Positions 1 to 8,838 are shown, counted from the stretch's first letter. The stretch: 64,000 nucleotides of DNA from Alphaproteobacteria bacterium (GCA_022825705.1 JAJDWH010000010.1:310001-374000), one strand, 5' to 3'. Notes: generated from the sequence alone by a model not told the origin. Numbers and translations are program-made.

Positions 1-654
1 TATGGCTCTTCACAGGCGACCATCGGTCATGCTCTCGAGCAGCTTGGAGACGCCGGCCGGGTGTTTTCAGCGGACAAGGTCTGGACGTCGGCAGCTGACG
101 CTCGTGGGCAGTTGGAGCAGACCGGGCAGCGCTGGGGCATCGGCCGTTTCGACTTGCTTCAGGTGCACAATCTGGTCGATTGGCAGGCAAATCTCGAACT
201 TCTCTTTGCCCTGAAGGAGACGGAGCAACTTGGCCACGTTGGCATTACGACGTCCCACGGGCGCCGCCACGGCGATCTGGAGCGCATCATGGCCACCCAG
301 CCAGTCGACTTCGTCCAGCTGACATACAACCTCGCAGATCGGGAAGCAGAAGCACGCCTGCTGCCGCTGGCGCAGGAAAAGGGCATTGCCGTCATTGTCA
401 ACCGTCCGTTCCGGCGTGGGGCCCTGATCCGGCATCTTTCCGGCAAGCCGCTGCCAGCCATGGCGCCCGAGCTGAAGGCCGAGAGCTGGGCGCAGATCTC
501 GCTCAAGTTCATCCTGGGACATCCGGCGGTGACCTGCGTTATTCCCGCGACCACGCGGGTCGACCACGTGCGCGAGAACAAGCGTGTCGTACTGGCGCCG
601 ATGCCAGATGCCGCAATGCGGCGGGACCTAGCGGCGCATTTCGCAGATCTCTAG
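1..654 (+). CDS. aldo/keto reductase, 5'-truncated by window edge
   Basis: The frame is open from base 1 to a TAG at 652-654, and its start lies outside the window. The visible 217 residues cover the C-terminal two thirds of an aldo/keto reductase TIM barrel. Recognisable parts are the strand ending in LLQVHN, the HVGITTSH segment, the VDFVQLTYN strand, and the NADP-binding region near the end (IPATTRVDHVRENKR). Aldo/keto reductases reduce carbonyls with NAD(P)H in the cytosol. The catalytic Asp/Tyr/Lys lie upstream of the window and cannot be checked. The substrate cannot be assigned. The next gene starts 2 bases after the stop, so the two are probably cotranscribed. Confidence 0.85.
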   Translation, partial: YGSSQATIGHALEQLGDAGRVFSADKVWTSAADARGQLEQTGQRWGIGRFDLLQVHNLVDWQANLELLFALKETEQLGHVGITTSHGRRHGDLERIMATQPVDFVQLTYNLADREAEARLLPLAQEKGIAVIVNRPFRRGALIRHLSGKPLPAMAPELKAESWAQISLKFILGHPAVTCVIPATTRVDHVRENKRVVLAPMPDAAMRRDLAAHFADL

Positions 655-656
655 GC

Positions 657-1346
657 ATGAACTGGCTGGATTACCGGCTGCACGATTTTCTGTTGTTCGC
701 CCCGGATGCATACTGGCGCCTGTTCGAACAGGCCAATCAGGGGGTCTGGCCACTGCCGCTCGCGTTCCCATTGCTGCTCGCGATCTGTCTCGTCGCGTAC
801 TGGCGCTTCAAACGGACGGTTCCGTACCTGGCTGTGGGCACCTTGGGGATGGCTTGGGCATGGTGCGGCGGGTTCTTTGTGGACCGGTGGTATGTCCAGA
901 TCAACTGGCTGGCGTCTTATGCGGTTCCCGCGTTCTACCTGCAGGCGCTGCTGATCGTGGGACTCGGGATCATCTGGGGCCGGCGTCAGGAACTTACTGT
1001 TTCGACTTGGCGCCGGCTGACAGGCCTGATCTTGGTCTTAGGCGCGTCATTTCTGTATCCGGTGGCAGCGTTCACCCGGGGTCAGGGCATCATGGGAGGG
1101 GAGTTTGTCGGGACCGCAACCGACCCGACGGCAGTGGCGACCTTGGGATTCGGTCTGATCGCACGAGGCCCCCTGGCGGCCATCTGCCTTCCAATACCGC
1201 TCGCGGTGTGCGTGATCAGCTTTCTCACTTTGTGGGCGATGGGGAGTTGGCAGGCCACGATTCCCCTGGCGGCCATCGCCACGATCTTGATCTCGCTCTG
1301 GCCTCCCTCCAAACCTTCAATTGGAGCATGGGCGGCTGACCGCTAG
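657..1346 (+). CDS. multi-pass inner-membrane protein (DUF6064-like)
   Basis: This 229-residue protein starts with ATG 2 bases after the aldo/keto reductase stop. The opening (FLLFAPDAYWRLFEQANQGVWPLPLAF, residues about 11-35) resembles the start of DUF6064 membrane proteins, in which an amphipathic N-terminus precedes the first helix. About six hydrophobic segments follow, separated by short basic loops (YWRFKR, WGRRQ, WRR). There is no signal peptide, no cofactor motif and no obvious catalytic residue. The function is unknown. The DUF6064 assignment is from memory of the family and is moderate. Being a membrane protein is well supported. Confidence 0.7.
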   Translation: MNWLDYRLHDFLLFAPDAYWRLFEQANQGVWPLPLAFPLLLAICLVAYWRFKRTVPYLAVGTLGMAWAWCGGFFVDRWYVQINWLASYAVPAFYLQALLIVGLGIIWGRRQELTVSTWRRLTGLILVLGASFLYPVAAFTRGQGIMGGEFVGTATDPTAVATLGFGLIARGPLAAICLPIPLAVCVISFLTLWAMGSWQATIPLAAIATILISLWPPSKPSIGAWAADR

Positions 1347-1471
1347 CGGTTACGTGAACTTGTCGGTCGCGTCAGGGCAGGCGGTAGTGGACTTCGGCCA
1401 ACGCCCGAAAGGATGCTGCCAGGCTTGCACGAGTAATTCGAACCGCCGAGTGACGCGGACGGGATTCCCCG

Positions 1472-1780
1472 TCAGCCGGTAAGGATCACCTCGAAACCTT
1501 CGAATTGCGGGTGCCCGAGATAGAGATGCTGCCGTGACCCGGCGTCTGCATGGGCGTTGCGAAAGGCCTCCGATCTGGTCCAAGCCACGAATGCGTCCCT
1601 GTCGCGCCAGACAGTGTGCGATGAATACAGGGTGTGGTCGTCGGCTTCCGGCCCCCTGAGGAGGCGAAATTCCTGAAAACCTGGCACTGCTTCCAGATGG
1701 GTATCACGTTCCGCCCACAGTCTCTCGAATTCGGTTTCATGTCCTTTCACAACCTTGAACCGGTTCATGGCGATGAACAT
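1472..1780 (-). CDS. antibiotic-biosynthesis-monooxygenase fold protein, possible heme-degrading monooxygenase
   Basis: This 102-residue ABM-fold protein is preceded by a good Shine-Dalgarno (AGAGGAG, about 9 bases before the ATG at 1780). The sequence begins MFIAMNRFKV and keeps the usual ABM features: a hydrophobic first strand, the central FERLWAERD helix, the VPGFQEF strand and the W-R-D-x-x-x-F-x-x-W helix. Small ABM proteins of this kind (IsdG/HmoB type) open the heme ring. The gene lies on the same strand downstream of hmuS and a heme receptor gene, which supports a heme role. An IsdG-type Asn/Trp/His triad could not be confirmed, so the enzymatic role is inferred. A 245-base stretch without a convincing gene separates it from hmuS. 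Confidence 0.7.
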   Translation of the reverse strand: MFIAMNRFKVVKGHETEFERLWAERDTHLEAVPGFQEFRLLRGPEADDHTLYSSHTVWRDRDAFVAWTRSEAFRNAHADAGSRQHLYLGHPQFEGFEVILTG

Positions 1781-2025
1781 CGCGCGACACTCCTCTTGAC
1801 CACTTGGAGACGCTAGCGGGAGCGCGATGTCATTGGAAGCCGGCAGCGGGGGTGCCGGGAGCGGAATCCGCCGGGCGTGCGGGCCACCTTGATCGTGCCG
1901 CCAAAACGCGGGCTCTTTCTGGCTGTTCCGCTGTCCCGCGCCGGCCACGGCCTGCGGTGGGTCACCGGGGCTATCCGCGGCGTCGGGGCCTGCCGTTGAA
2001 CGGACGGGAGGCCCTTCCAGTCCAA

Positions 2026-3159
2026 TCAGATCCGGGGGCAGTCGCCCAACGATGCGGCGAGGGCCCGCCACTCGCTGGTCTCCTCTTCCCCGGGGCTCCG
2101 CTGGCCTTGGAGGTTGGCGATTCGGCGGCCGGCAGCAGTAAAGATCTCGACCGAGGTGACGATGCCGTCGCACGTCTGCTCCTGGAGGGCCCACGCGCAG
2201 GCAATGCCATCGCTACGCAAGTGGAGGCTGAAGTCGGGATCGAGGACATTGAACCATGGGCCCACTTGCTTCAGGCGGCGCACGGGGCCCGTGTGGGATT
2301 GAAGCGCACCGCCGTTGCCGACGAGCAACGTCACGGGCATCCCCGCCTCGGCAGCTTGCTCCAGCGCGATCTGAAAACCATCGTCCTGAATACGTCTGAG
2401 GCTGTGCTGCGGCGATGCGTGGAGCTGCTGGATGCGCCCGATTGTCCATCGTTGCGGCGTGTCGGCGACATCGCGCGTACCGTCCCGGGAAAGGCCCTGA
2501 TCGCGGGGGTTCCATTGTTCGGTGTCGTCGTCTGGTCGTTCGTACCGGACGGCCGGGTCGTCGGTCACCGCAAGATCCTGCCACCGGCCAGTGTGCCGGT
2601 ATTCCCTGACCAACGCCTGGAAGGCGCGCTCATCGCTTCGCCTGCGCAGGTACACCTTGTGTACAGCGGTGCCGGCAGAATCAAAGAATTGCACACTGCG
2701 CCTGGTCCGGTTCTGAAACGCTTCGGCGACCGCGAACCCGTAGTGCCAGCGGGAGAAGAAGAGCCGAAGCTGCATTCCGTCACCTTGGACCTGACCGGTG
2801 CGGGAAAGCACCTGGATTTGTTCGAATTGTCCGACCTTCTCGTGGACAGCGTGGTCATTCCGCGTCAGCGCCATCACGGGCCCGAGACGGAAAATACCTG
2901 CGCTCAGTCGGTCCCAAGGTCCGTCGAGGCGGTGGACTTCCGCATCAGTCCGTGCGTGGATGAGTTCGGCTTCTGACACGCCGAGCCGGGTTGCCGCGTC
3001 GCGCGCCCGCAAGCGCGGCTCTTCAGACTTGAGTGCCTGCCAGCGCGCCATCAATTCGTGCCGCGTGTCCCGGCTATCCGGTCGGCCGGGATCGGTATCA
3101 CGCGCGGGGGTGCCCGGAGACGAAACGCTCCCCGGTGGCAGACCGGTTCTCCCTACCAT
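2026..3159 (-). CDS. hmuS: hemin-degrading/heme-trafficking factor HmuS (HemS/ChuS family)
   Basis: This protein of up to 377 residues has two repeated HemS-type halves (residues about 40-200 and 210-370). The N-terminal pattern (MARWQALKSEEPRLRARDAATRLGVSEAEL) and motifs such as NDHAVHEKVG and LRLFFSRWHYGFAV are typical of the family. HmuS handles heme in the cytoplasm after import and in some species degrades it. The ATG at 3159 overlaps the receptor stop by 7 bases, suggesting translational coupling, but no Shine-Dalgarno is visible. A later ATG at 3051 begins exactly where homologues begin, so the first 36 residues may not be translated. No heme ABC transporter (hmuTUV) is in the window. 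Confidence 0.88.
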   Translation of the reverse strand: MVGRTGLPPGSVSSPGTPARDTDPGRPDSRDTRHELMARWQALKSEEPRLRARDAATRLGVSEAELIHARTDAEVHRLDGPWDRLSAGIFRLGPVMALTRNDHAVHEKVGQFEQIQVLSRTGQVQGDGMQLRLFFSRWHYGFAVAEAFQNRTRRSVQFFDSAGTAVHKVYLRRRSDERAFQALVREYRHTGRWQDLAVTDDPAVRYERPDDDTEQWNPRDQGLSRDGTRDVADTPQRWTIGRIQQLHASPQHSLRRIQDDGFQIALEQAAEAGMPVTLLVGNGGALQSHTGPVRRLKQVGPWFNVLDPDFSLHLRSDGIACAWALQEQTCDGIVTSVEIFTAAGRRIANLQGQRSPGEEETSEWRALAASLGDCPRI

Positions 3160-5396
3160 GCCAAGGAGTAGCCGGCCGAGATCCTGAAGTTGCGGCCGGG
3201 TTCGACCGCGGCCGTGTCTACCCGCGTGTACGCCTTGTCGAACGCGTTGTCGATTCCCAGGTCGACGCCAAATCCTGCCAGGGGTTGCAGAGGCCGCCAG
3301 GAGAAATAGAAGTCGTGCACCGCGTAACTGGCACGGGCGTCCGCCGGATCGTTCACCTTGTCAAAGCGGTCGGCCAGCTGCAGGCGCCAGCCGACAACGG
3401 AGTCGAGTCGGGGGAGTTTGAGGGCGGCATCGACGGTGAATTGATCCGGCGCCAGGCGACCGAGCTTCTGGCCCGTTTCTTCGTTTTCTCCGTCGATGGC
3501 GGAAAATCCGAACGTGACCCGCAGACCGTCGCCGTCGTAAGTTGCGTCGACCTCCGTCCCCCGGAGCCGCGCGTTCGGAACGTTGGCTGAAAATGCGGCG
3601 CCTTCGCAGCCGGTCCGGAACACGCTTGGAGGGCCCGCTGGCACACGGACCTGGTCCGATACGAACGGGACGCAGTCCCTTGGCACGGGAAACACCTGGC
3701 GTATCGCCCGATCGATGAAGTCAGTTCCTCGAACGCGGAAGTGAGTCGCCTTGATCTGGAGCTGGTCCTGCTTTGCAAAGACGTCGTTGAAGGTGGCCCC
3801 AGCCCCCACCTCGACGGTTCGGGTCGCTTGCGGCTTCAGCTGGGGGTTGGGCTCGAAGCGGTTGAAGCCGACCAGTTCGCCAGGCCCCCGAAACAGAGGG
3901 AAATGCGATCCCGTCAGGTAGATCTCGTCGGCAGTTGGCGCCCGGAACGCGTGGGCGTAGTTGGCGAATGCCATCAATCGCTCTGTCGGCAGCCAGGTCA
4001 CGCCGATCTTGGGCGAGAGCTCGTTTCGGTTGTTGTCCGCTCCAAGCCGGTTCGAACTGGAAATTCGGTACGAGTCGTAGCGCGCGCCAGGGATGACCAG
4101 GAGGCTGCCCGATTCGTCGCCGAACGGATCGGGGAGCACGATCTCGGCTTGGGCGAAGATTCCGGCGAAGCGGGCGTCCGCATCCGGCACGCCGTGGCGC
4201 TCAGAGGCATTGGTGTCCGGTTGCCCCATGCGCATGCCGCCGTCGCCGCCGTCCTGCGAGTCGCGCCAGTACTCGGCGCCGTAGGTCAGCGTGACCCGCG
4301 TGGCTTCAGAGACGGGGAAGCGCGAGCGGTTGTCCATGCGCATGCCGAGCGTGCCGACATCCCGGCGCAGCAGCTCGCCAGCAGGGCCGCCGCTGACGTC
4401 CTCAAGTCGGAGTTCGTCCACCCGGAACAGTGTCCGATAGACGACGGCGTCGAGATCAACGTAGCGGTTCGTCGGATCGTCATAATGGTAGGCCGCACTG
4501 AACGATGCCGAGCGTACGTCCTTTTGCACAAGGCCGTTCGCGGCCACCTCCTGACCGAACCTTTGCTGGCCGTCGTTGGGTTCCCGCGCATCGTTTCGGA
4601 AAGCCGTGGCCGACGCTTCAAATCGGTGGTGGCCCGCAATTTTCACACTGGCCTTCGCCAGGCCGGCCAGGATGTCGTCGTCGGTGTCGCGCAGGTGGTT
4701 GCCGTCACCGAGCCGGATCGTTCCGGATCCGCGTGCCGTGACGCTGGCGACGGCATCCACCCCCTCTAGCGGCGTGCTGTACGCGGTGAAATTGCTGAAG
4801 CGCTCGGAATTGACGGATCGGTAGCCGCCGTTGACCTTCGTTCCCGCATTCTCGCCGGCGGCGAGCAGGTCCGCCGCGTCGAGGGTTTGAAAGGCGATCA
4901 GGCCACCGGTGCCCCCGCTCCCGTAGAGCGACGAGGCAGGTCCACGCAGGACTTCAACCCGCTTGAGCAGGCTTGGGTCGAGAAAGAAGCGGCCGTCATG
5001 GACGGAGTCGAAGTTCTGTCGCGCTCCATCAATGGTCACGATGACGTCGGCACCTTCGAACCCGCGGATCCTTGGCACTTCGCCCGTGCGTCGCGGACCG
5101 CCCGTGAACTCGACGCCGGGAATCATCTTCAGGACGTCATCGGGCGAGGACGGCTGCCGGGTCTCGATCTCCGCGCGGCCTAGCGCGGTGACCATGCCGG
5201 GAAAGCTGAACGCGTCGATCGGGTTTCTGGTCGCGGTCACGGTGATGGGTTGCAGCCGCCGGGCGTCGTCAGGCCCCGTCTCCGCATCGGCCGAGCAAGG
5301 CGCGACCACCAACGCTGTGAGCAGGCACCACACGCCGATGACAGCACTTCCGACGGCGCGGATGGCGACAACTGGAGCCTTCCGGCGAAGGACCAT
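3153..5396 (-). CDS. TonB-dependent outer-membrane heme/hemoglobin receptor
   Basis: This 747-residue receptor has a signal peptide (residues 1-36), a TonB-box-like stretch (ITVTATRN, about 51-58), a plug domain (to about 180) and a beta-barrel ending in an aromatic residue (AGYSLAW). The heme-receptor signature is present: a FRAP box at 484-487, His498 between the boxes, and an NPQL box at about 517-520, matching the FRAP/NPNL pair with an intervening His known from HmuR/HemR-type receptors. It imports heme across the outer membrane using TonB energy. It is the first gene of a leftward heme operon with hmuS. Neither tonB nor exbBD is nearby. No convincing Fur or Irr box was found upstream. 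Confidence 0.9.
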   Translation of the reverse strand: MVLRRKAPVVAIRAVGSAVIGVWCLLTALVVAPCSADAETGPDDARRLQPITVTATRNPIDAFSFPGMVTALGRAEIETRQPSSPDDVLKMIPGVEFTGGPRRTGEVPRIRGFEGADVIVTIDGARQNFDSVHDGRFFLDPSLLKRVEVLRGPASSLYGSGGTGGLIAFQTLDAADLLAAGENAGTKVNGGYRSVNSERFSNFTAYSTPLEGVDAVASVTARGSGTIRLGDGNHLRDTDDDILAGLAKASVKIAGHHRFEASATAFRNDAREPNDGQQRFGQEVAANGLVQKDVRSASFSAAYHYDDPTNRYVDLDAVVYRTLFRVDELRLEDVSGGPAGELLRRDVGTLGMRMDNRSRFPVSEATRVTLTYGAEYWRDSQDGGDGGMRMGQPDTNASERHGVPDADARFAGIFAQAEIVLPDPFGDESGSLLVIPGARYDSYRISSSNRLGADNNRNELSPKIGVTWLPTERLMAFANYAHAFRAPTADEIYLTGSHFPLFRGPGELVGFNRFEPNPQLKPQATRTVEVGAGATFNDVFAKQDQLQIKATHFRVRGTDFIDRAIRQVFPVPRDCVPFVSDQVRVPAGPPSVFRTGCEGAAFSANVPNARLRGTEVDATYDGDGLRVTFGFSAIDGENEETGQKLGRLAPDQFTVDAALKLPRLDSVVGWRLQLADRFDKVNDPADARASYAVHDFYFSWRPLQPLAGFGVDLGIDNAFDKAYTRVDTAAVEPGRNFRISAGYSLAW

Positions 5397-5737
5397 GAAC
5401 TACTCCCCTCGGCAGATCAGTCGAATTGCGTGGAACGACTTCCTGCCCAGACGCGGGTCCACGCTCCGGAAGTCAACGACATGGCGGATCGCCCATCGAG
5501 CCATGCCTCACCACACCATATGGAGTGCGTTGTCACAGTGGCAATGCTGGAACAATGCTGGAAGGTCACGTGGCAGGAACTCGAAGAAACCTCTGCTGCA
5601 TTCAAACCGCCAGCGGACGCCGTGGGCATCAGGGAGGGATCTCAGGGACCAGATGCAGGACCCGTGCTGACCTGCGAACGCCATACCGGTGCCATGAGGA
5701 TTTGTCTCAGCCAATCCCTCGGACGGAAACTTACCCG
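5397..5737. other. intergenic region between fccB and the heme receptor gene
   Basis: This 341-base region follows the leftward fccB gene and precedes the leftward receptor gene, so it should hold the fccB 3' end and the heme operon promoter. A short direct repeat (AATGCTGGAA near 5543-5563) and a loose inverted repeat AGTCG...CGACT just upstream of the receptor start are visible. I see no gene, RNA or clear terminator. Confidence 0.4.
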
Positions 5738-7009
5738 CTAGCCGAGCATGTCTTGCCAGATCGCGCGGGCCCAGTCCCACGCCTGCAGCGCCACGGTCGT
5801 GGACCGCTGGCTCGATACACCACTGGAGCCGGGTCGGACCTGGAGCAACCCGGTCTCGAAATCGTAGCCGTACACTGCACCGACCGACGCCCCTTCCTCC
5901 GGGGAAACGAGGCTGTAGCAGGTGTTGATGAGGGACGGGGGCGGCGCCTCGTTCCCCGTGAGCGCGGCCACAGCGGCCCGCGCGGCCACCTTGCCCATGG
6001 AATTCGCGATGAAGCCCGATTTCGGCACCTTGCCCACGGTCGTCTGGTCCGTGGCGTCGCCCACGATATGGATGTCGGACGCCAAGGTGGACGTGAAGCC
6101 GTAGGGGTCGACGGGCGCCCACGTGGCACCGTCCGGCACCAAACCGGCGTCGTGGAGCAGGCGGGAGGCCCGCTGCGACGGAATGACGTTGGCGACATCG
6201 GCAGCCACGTCGTCAAAATCGCTGGAAACCGTCCCGGTGGAGGCGTCGACCTGGGCGAGCGGACTGTCAGGGCGGTAGTCGACGATGCCCGGATACAGTT
6301 GGTCCCAGGCCGCTTGGAAGATCTTGCCCTTAGACACGATCTTCTGGTTGGCATCGAGCACCGTGATGGTGGCCCCGGGGTTGTGCTGCTTGAGGTATGC
6401 GGCGATCAGGCTGATGCGCTCGTACGGTCCTGGCGGGCACCGGTATGGGCTTGGCGGGATCGTCAGCGCGACGCGCCCGCCGGCCGGCAACTCGGCAAGT
6501 CTGGCGCGAAGCAGCGCAGTTTCCGGCCCCGGGCTCCAGGCAGCAGGAAAGCGCCCGGCGGCTGCTTCGCTCCAGCCGTCGATTCCCGTGTAGTCGAATG
6601 CCACGCCCGGACTCAGGATCAGGCGGTCCCCCGCCACCACGCCGTCGGCGGTGACGATGGACTTCGCGTCGACGTCGACCGCCTCCACTTCGGTGTGAAG
6701 GATCCGGATGCCGTGCCGCTCCGAGAGTGCCGCGTAGGAATGGGTGATCTCGTCGACCGTCCGAAGATGACCGATCACCCAATTGCTGATAGGGCATGAG
6801 TGGAACGCGGTCCTTCGTTCGATCAGGACCACCTCGACGCCGGGATCCAGCAGTCGAACGTACTTGGCGGCCGTGAGACCGCCCCAGCCGCCGCCGAGAA
6901 CCACCACCCGTGGGCCGGTCGCTGGCAGGATGCGTTCGGCACGGACGGGCAGGGCCGAAACCAGTGCAGCGGCGCCGCCCGCCAGAATGCTTCTGCGGGT
7001 GAAACTCAT
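5738..7009 (-). CDS. fccB: flavocytochrome c sulfide dehydrogenase, flavoprotein subunit
   Basis: This 423-residue protein begins with a Tat signal (MSFTRRSILAGG). A pyridine-nucleotide-type FAD domain follows (VVVLGGGWGGLTAAKYV, about residues 35-51). The FccB/SoxF hallmarks CPISNWVIG and YRCPPGPYER carry the two redox Cys, and the C-terminal capping domain is present (IANSMGKVAARA). The enzyme oxidises sulfide in the periplasm and passes electrons to its cytochrome partner. The ATG at 7009 overlaps the stop of the upstream cytochrome gene (ATGA), so the two subunits are translationally coupled. It lies back to back with soxXYZA. Confidence 0.92.
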   Translation of the reverse strand: MSFTRRSILAGGAAALVSALPVRAERILPATGPRVVVLGGGWGGLTAAKYVRLLDPGVEVVLIERRTAFHSCPISNWVIGHLRTVDEITHSYAALSERHGIRILHTEVEAVDVDAKSIVTADGVVAGDRLILSPGVAFDYTGIDGWSEAAAGRFPAAWSPGPETALLRARLAELPAGGRVALTIPPSPYRCPPGPYERISLIAAYLKQHNPGATITVLDANQKIVSKGKIFQAAWDQLYPGIVDYRPDSPLAQVDASTGTVSSDFDDVAADVANVIPSQRASRLLHDAGLVPDGATWAPVDPYGFTSTLASDIHIVGDATDQTTVGKVPKSGFIANSMGKVAARAAVAALTGNEAPPPSLINTCYSLVSPEEGASVGAVYGYDFETGLLQVRPGSSGVSSQRSTTVALQAWDWARAIWQDMLG

Positions 7010-7314
7010 GGCTCGTTCCCTGGCGGCTGAGCCGCGAACCATTCGGCGAGTGCGGCGATCTCGGAATCATCGTAGCCGCGTGCGATCCGGCCCATTTCCT
7101 CACTCGGGCGTTCGCCCGATCGGTAGGCCGCAAGGAGGCCGGACAGTTCGGCCGCTTCTCGCCCTGCCAAGCCCGGAATGACGCTGCCTTCCGGCACTCG
7201 TCCTGCGGTGCCATGGCATCCGGCGCACGGCGCCGCCAGACGGGCACCATCACCGGACATGTCGGCAACGACGGGTCCCGGCGCCGCGATCGCAAGCGCG
7301 AACGCGACGAGCAC
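7006..7314 (-). CDS. fccA: c-type cytochrome, FccA-like subunit of flavocytochrome c
   Basis: This small monoheme cytochrome (102 residues) has a signal peptide and a single CAGCH heme site. A likely Met ligand lies in the EEMGRIARGYDDSEIAALAEWFA region, typical of class I cytochromes paired with FccB. I chose the GTG at 7314 as start because GGGAGGA (7318-7325) precedes it at ideal spacing, and the result is a compact signal peptide (VLVAFALAIAAPGPVVA). An in-frame ATG at 7374 would add 20 hydrophilic residues and overlap soxX head to head. It accepts electrons from FccB in the periplasm. Confidence 0.85.
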   Translation of the reverse strand: MLVAFALAIAAPGPVVADMSGDGARLAAPCAGCHGTAGRVPEGSVIPGLAGREAAELSGLLAAYRSGERPSEEMGRIARGYDDSEIAALAEWFAAQPPGNEP

Positions 7315-7366
7315 GAGTCCTCCCGTGCGGGTTGGTGCAGGATCACGCGACAGATAGGGTGCCAGG

Positions 7367-7831
7367 ATGCGCATGGTTCTCGCAGTCTTGGTGTTGGGCT
7401 CGGCCTTGCTGTCCGCAGCCCGGTCGGATACGGCCGATTCCGAACCGGTTGCAATTTACCAGATCGTGAATGACTCGATCCCGAAGCCGCTCGACGGCTT
7501 GGCCGGCGATCCGGAGCGTGGGCGCGCCATCGTCGCCGGCCGCGCCGGGAACTGTCTCGCCTGTCACCACGCGCCGATTCCGGAAGAGCCGTTTCACGGT
7601 GATCTTGGACCCCCGCTCGAGGGAATCGGGGACCGCGCTACCGCCGGTGCGCTGCGGTTGCGGCTGGTGGCGCCCCGAACACTCAATCCGGACACGGTGA
7701 TGCCGGCGTTCCACCAGGTCGATGGCTTGCGGCGCGTGGCGCCCCAGCGCCGTGGCCGCCCGATTCTCACGGCGCAGGAGGTCGAAGACGTGATCGCCTA
7801 CCTGCTCACACTTCGTGCCGACGGGCGGTAG
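7367..7831 (+). CDS. soxX: SoxX, monoheme cytochrome of the SoxAX complex
   Basis: This 154-residue protein has a signal peptide (residues 1-19), a heme site C63-x-x-C66-H67 (CLACHH) and a Met axial ligand candidate at M112 in the VMPAFH motif that SoxX proteins share. SoxAX couples thiosulfate to the SoxY carrier Cys in the periplasm. The start could be ATG 7367 (AGGG 7 bases upstream) or ATG 7373 (AGGA 5 bases upstream), both in frame. It is the first gene of soxXYZA. The promoter must lie in the roughly 50 bases shared with the divergent fccA. Confidence 0.92.
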   Translation: MRMVLAVLVLGSALLSAARSDTADSEPVAIYQIVNDSIPKPLDGLAGDPERGRAIVAGRAGNCLACHHAPIPEEPFHGDLGPPLEGIGDRATAGALRLRLVAPRTLNPDTVMPAFHQVDGLRRVAPQRRGRPILTAQEVEDVIAYLLTLRADGR

Positions 7832-7863
7832 CGTAAATCTGCGTTGCGAACTATATCGGTAGC

Positions 7864-8442
7864 ATGACTGCCGGGAACTCATCGTTACCAACGGCCCCAA
7901 GCGTGCCGGTTCGAGATCTGCCGCGCGCCTCCCGACCCTCTCGTCGGGCGCTGCTGCAGGCTGGCGGCTCCCTGGCAGTGACGGGGCTAGCGGGGTCCCA
8001 GGCCCTTGCCCAGAATTCGGCCGGCAACCCCTTTAGAGACCGGTTTCAGAGCTTCCGCCAGACGTTTCGGGTCGAGCCGGACCCGGAAGAGGCGAAGCGT
8101 ATTCTCCGGAACCTTGTCCGGGGCCGGGAACCCGTCCCGGGATTGGTGGACTTCACGGCCCCGGATATCGCAGAAAACGGCAACGTTGTCCCCATCACGT
8201 TCCGCGTCAACTGCTCCATGACCGGCGATGACCGGCCCGAGGTGGTGCATGTCCTGGCGATGGGCAATCCCTTCCCTGAGGTCGCCACGTACCACTTCAC
8301 GGAGCAGTCGGGTCGTGCCGAGATCGCGATGCGATGTCGGATGCGGCAGACCGCGGACCTGGTGATAGTCGCGGAAATGGTGGATGGAAGCCTGGGCCTT
8401 GCGCGTTCGCGCGTGAACGTGACGCTCGGGGCCTGCAGTTAG
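7864..8442 (+). CDS. soxY: SoxY, sulfur-carrier protein with altered C-terminal arm
   Basis: This 192-residue protein has a twin-arginine signal (SRRALLQAGGSLAVTGLAG, about residues 27-45) and the SoxY fold (NPFRDRFQSFRQTF, VPITFRVNCSM, HVLAMGNPFPEVATYHFT). SoxY carries sulfur intermediates on a Cys at the tip of a flexible C-terminal GGCGG arm. Here the protein ends LGACS: the Cys is kept, but one residue follows it instead of two glycines, and the preceding residue is Ala. The downstream sequence gives no sign of a simple frameshift. It is followed 3 bases later by soxZ. Confidence 0.9.
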   Translation: MTAGNSSLPTAPSVPVRDLPRASRPSRRALLQAGGSLAVTGLAGSQALAQNSAGNPFRDRFQSFRQTFRVEPDPEEAKRILRNLVRGREPVPGLVDFTAPDIAENGNVVPITFRVNCSMTGDDRPEVVHVLAMGNPFPEVATYHFTEQSGRAEIAMRCRMRQTADLVIVAEMVDGSLGLARSRVNVTLGACS

Positions 8443-8445
8443 GCG

Positions 8446-8838
8446 ATGGCCTCACGAGCTGACGAGCGACGGCTGAAAGTGCCCGAGCAGGCCAAGCAGG
8501 GCGAAGTGATCGTCGTGAAAACGCTGGCGCGCCATCCGATGGAGCCGGGCGTCCGGCGCGACCCGGATTCCGGGGTCATCTATCCCCGCTTCATCATCCA
8601 GTCAGTCGTCTGCCGCTTCAACGGGGCGGAGGTCTTTCAGGCGCGATGGTACTCGGGCGTGTCCGAGAATCCCTTCCTCTCGTTTCCTCTGCGCGTGGAT
8701 GAGTCGGGCGTGATCGAGGTGGAGTGGATCGACGACTATCTCAAGTCAACGACTCGTACCGCGTTCATTCAGGTGTTCGATGCGGAGGGTCGAGAGGTGT
8801 GGCCGGTCACGGCCGAGGCCCCGTCCGCCGTCGTTTGA
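8446..8838 (+). CDS. soxZ: SoxZ, partner of the SoxYZ sulfur carrier
   Basis: This 130-residue protein lacks a signal peptide, as usual because SoxZ is exported with SoxY. It contains the conserved KTLARHPMEPG motif, the FIIQSVVCRFNGAEVF strand and a WIDDYLKSTTR segment. It forms the periplasmic SoxYZ heterodimer. Its stop overlaps the soxA start (TTGA), indicating translational coupling. Confidence 0.92.
   Translation: MASRADERRLKVPEQAKQGEVIVVKTLARHPMEPGVRRDPDSGVIYPRFIIQSVVCRFNGAEVFQARWYSGVSENPFLSFPLRVDESGVIEVEWIDDYLKSTTRTAFIQVFDAEGREVWPVTAEAPSAVV

Noticed and set aside
5250..5741. Open frames antisense to and upstream of the heme receptor
   Set aside because: They overlap the receptor signal-peptide region or noncoding sequence and show no conserved features.
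7367..7374. Head-to-head overlapping starts of fccA and soxX within the palindrome ATGCGCAT
   Set aside because: A GTG at 7314 with a strong GGGAGGA upstream gives fccA a normal signal peptide, so the ATG at 7374 is probably not used and about 50 bases remain for promoters.
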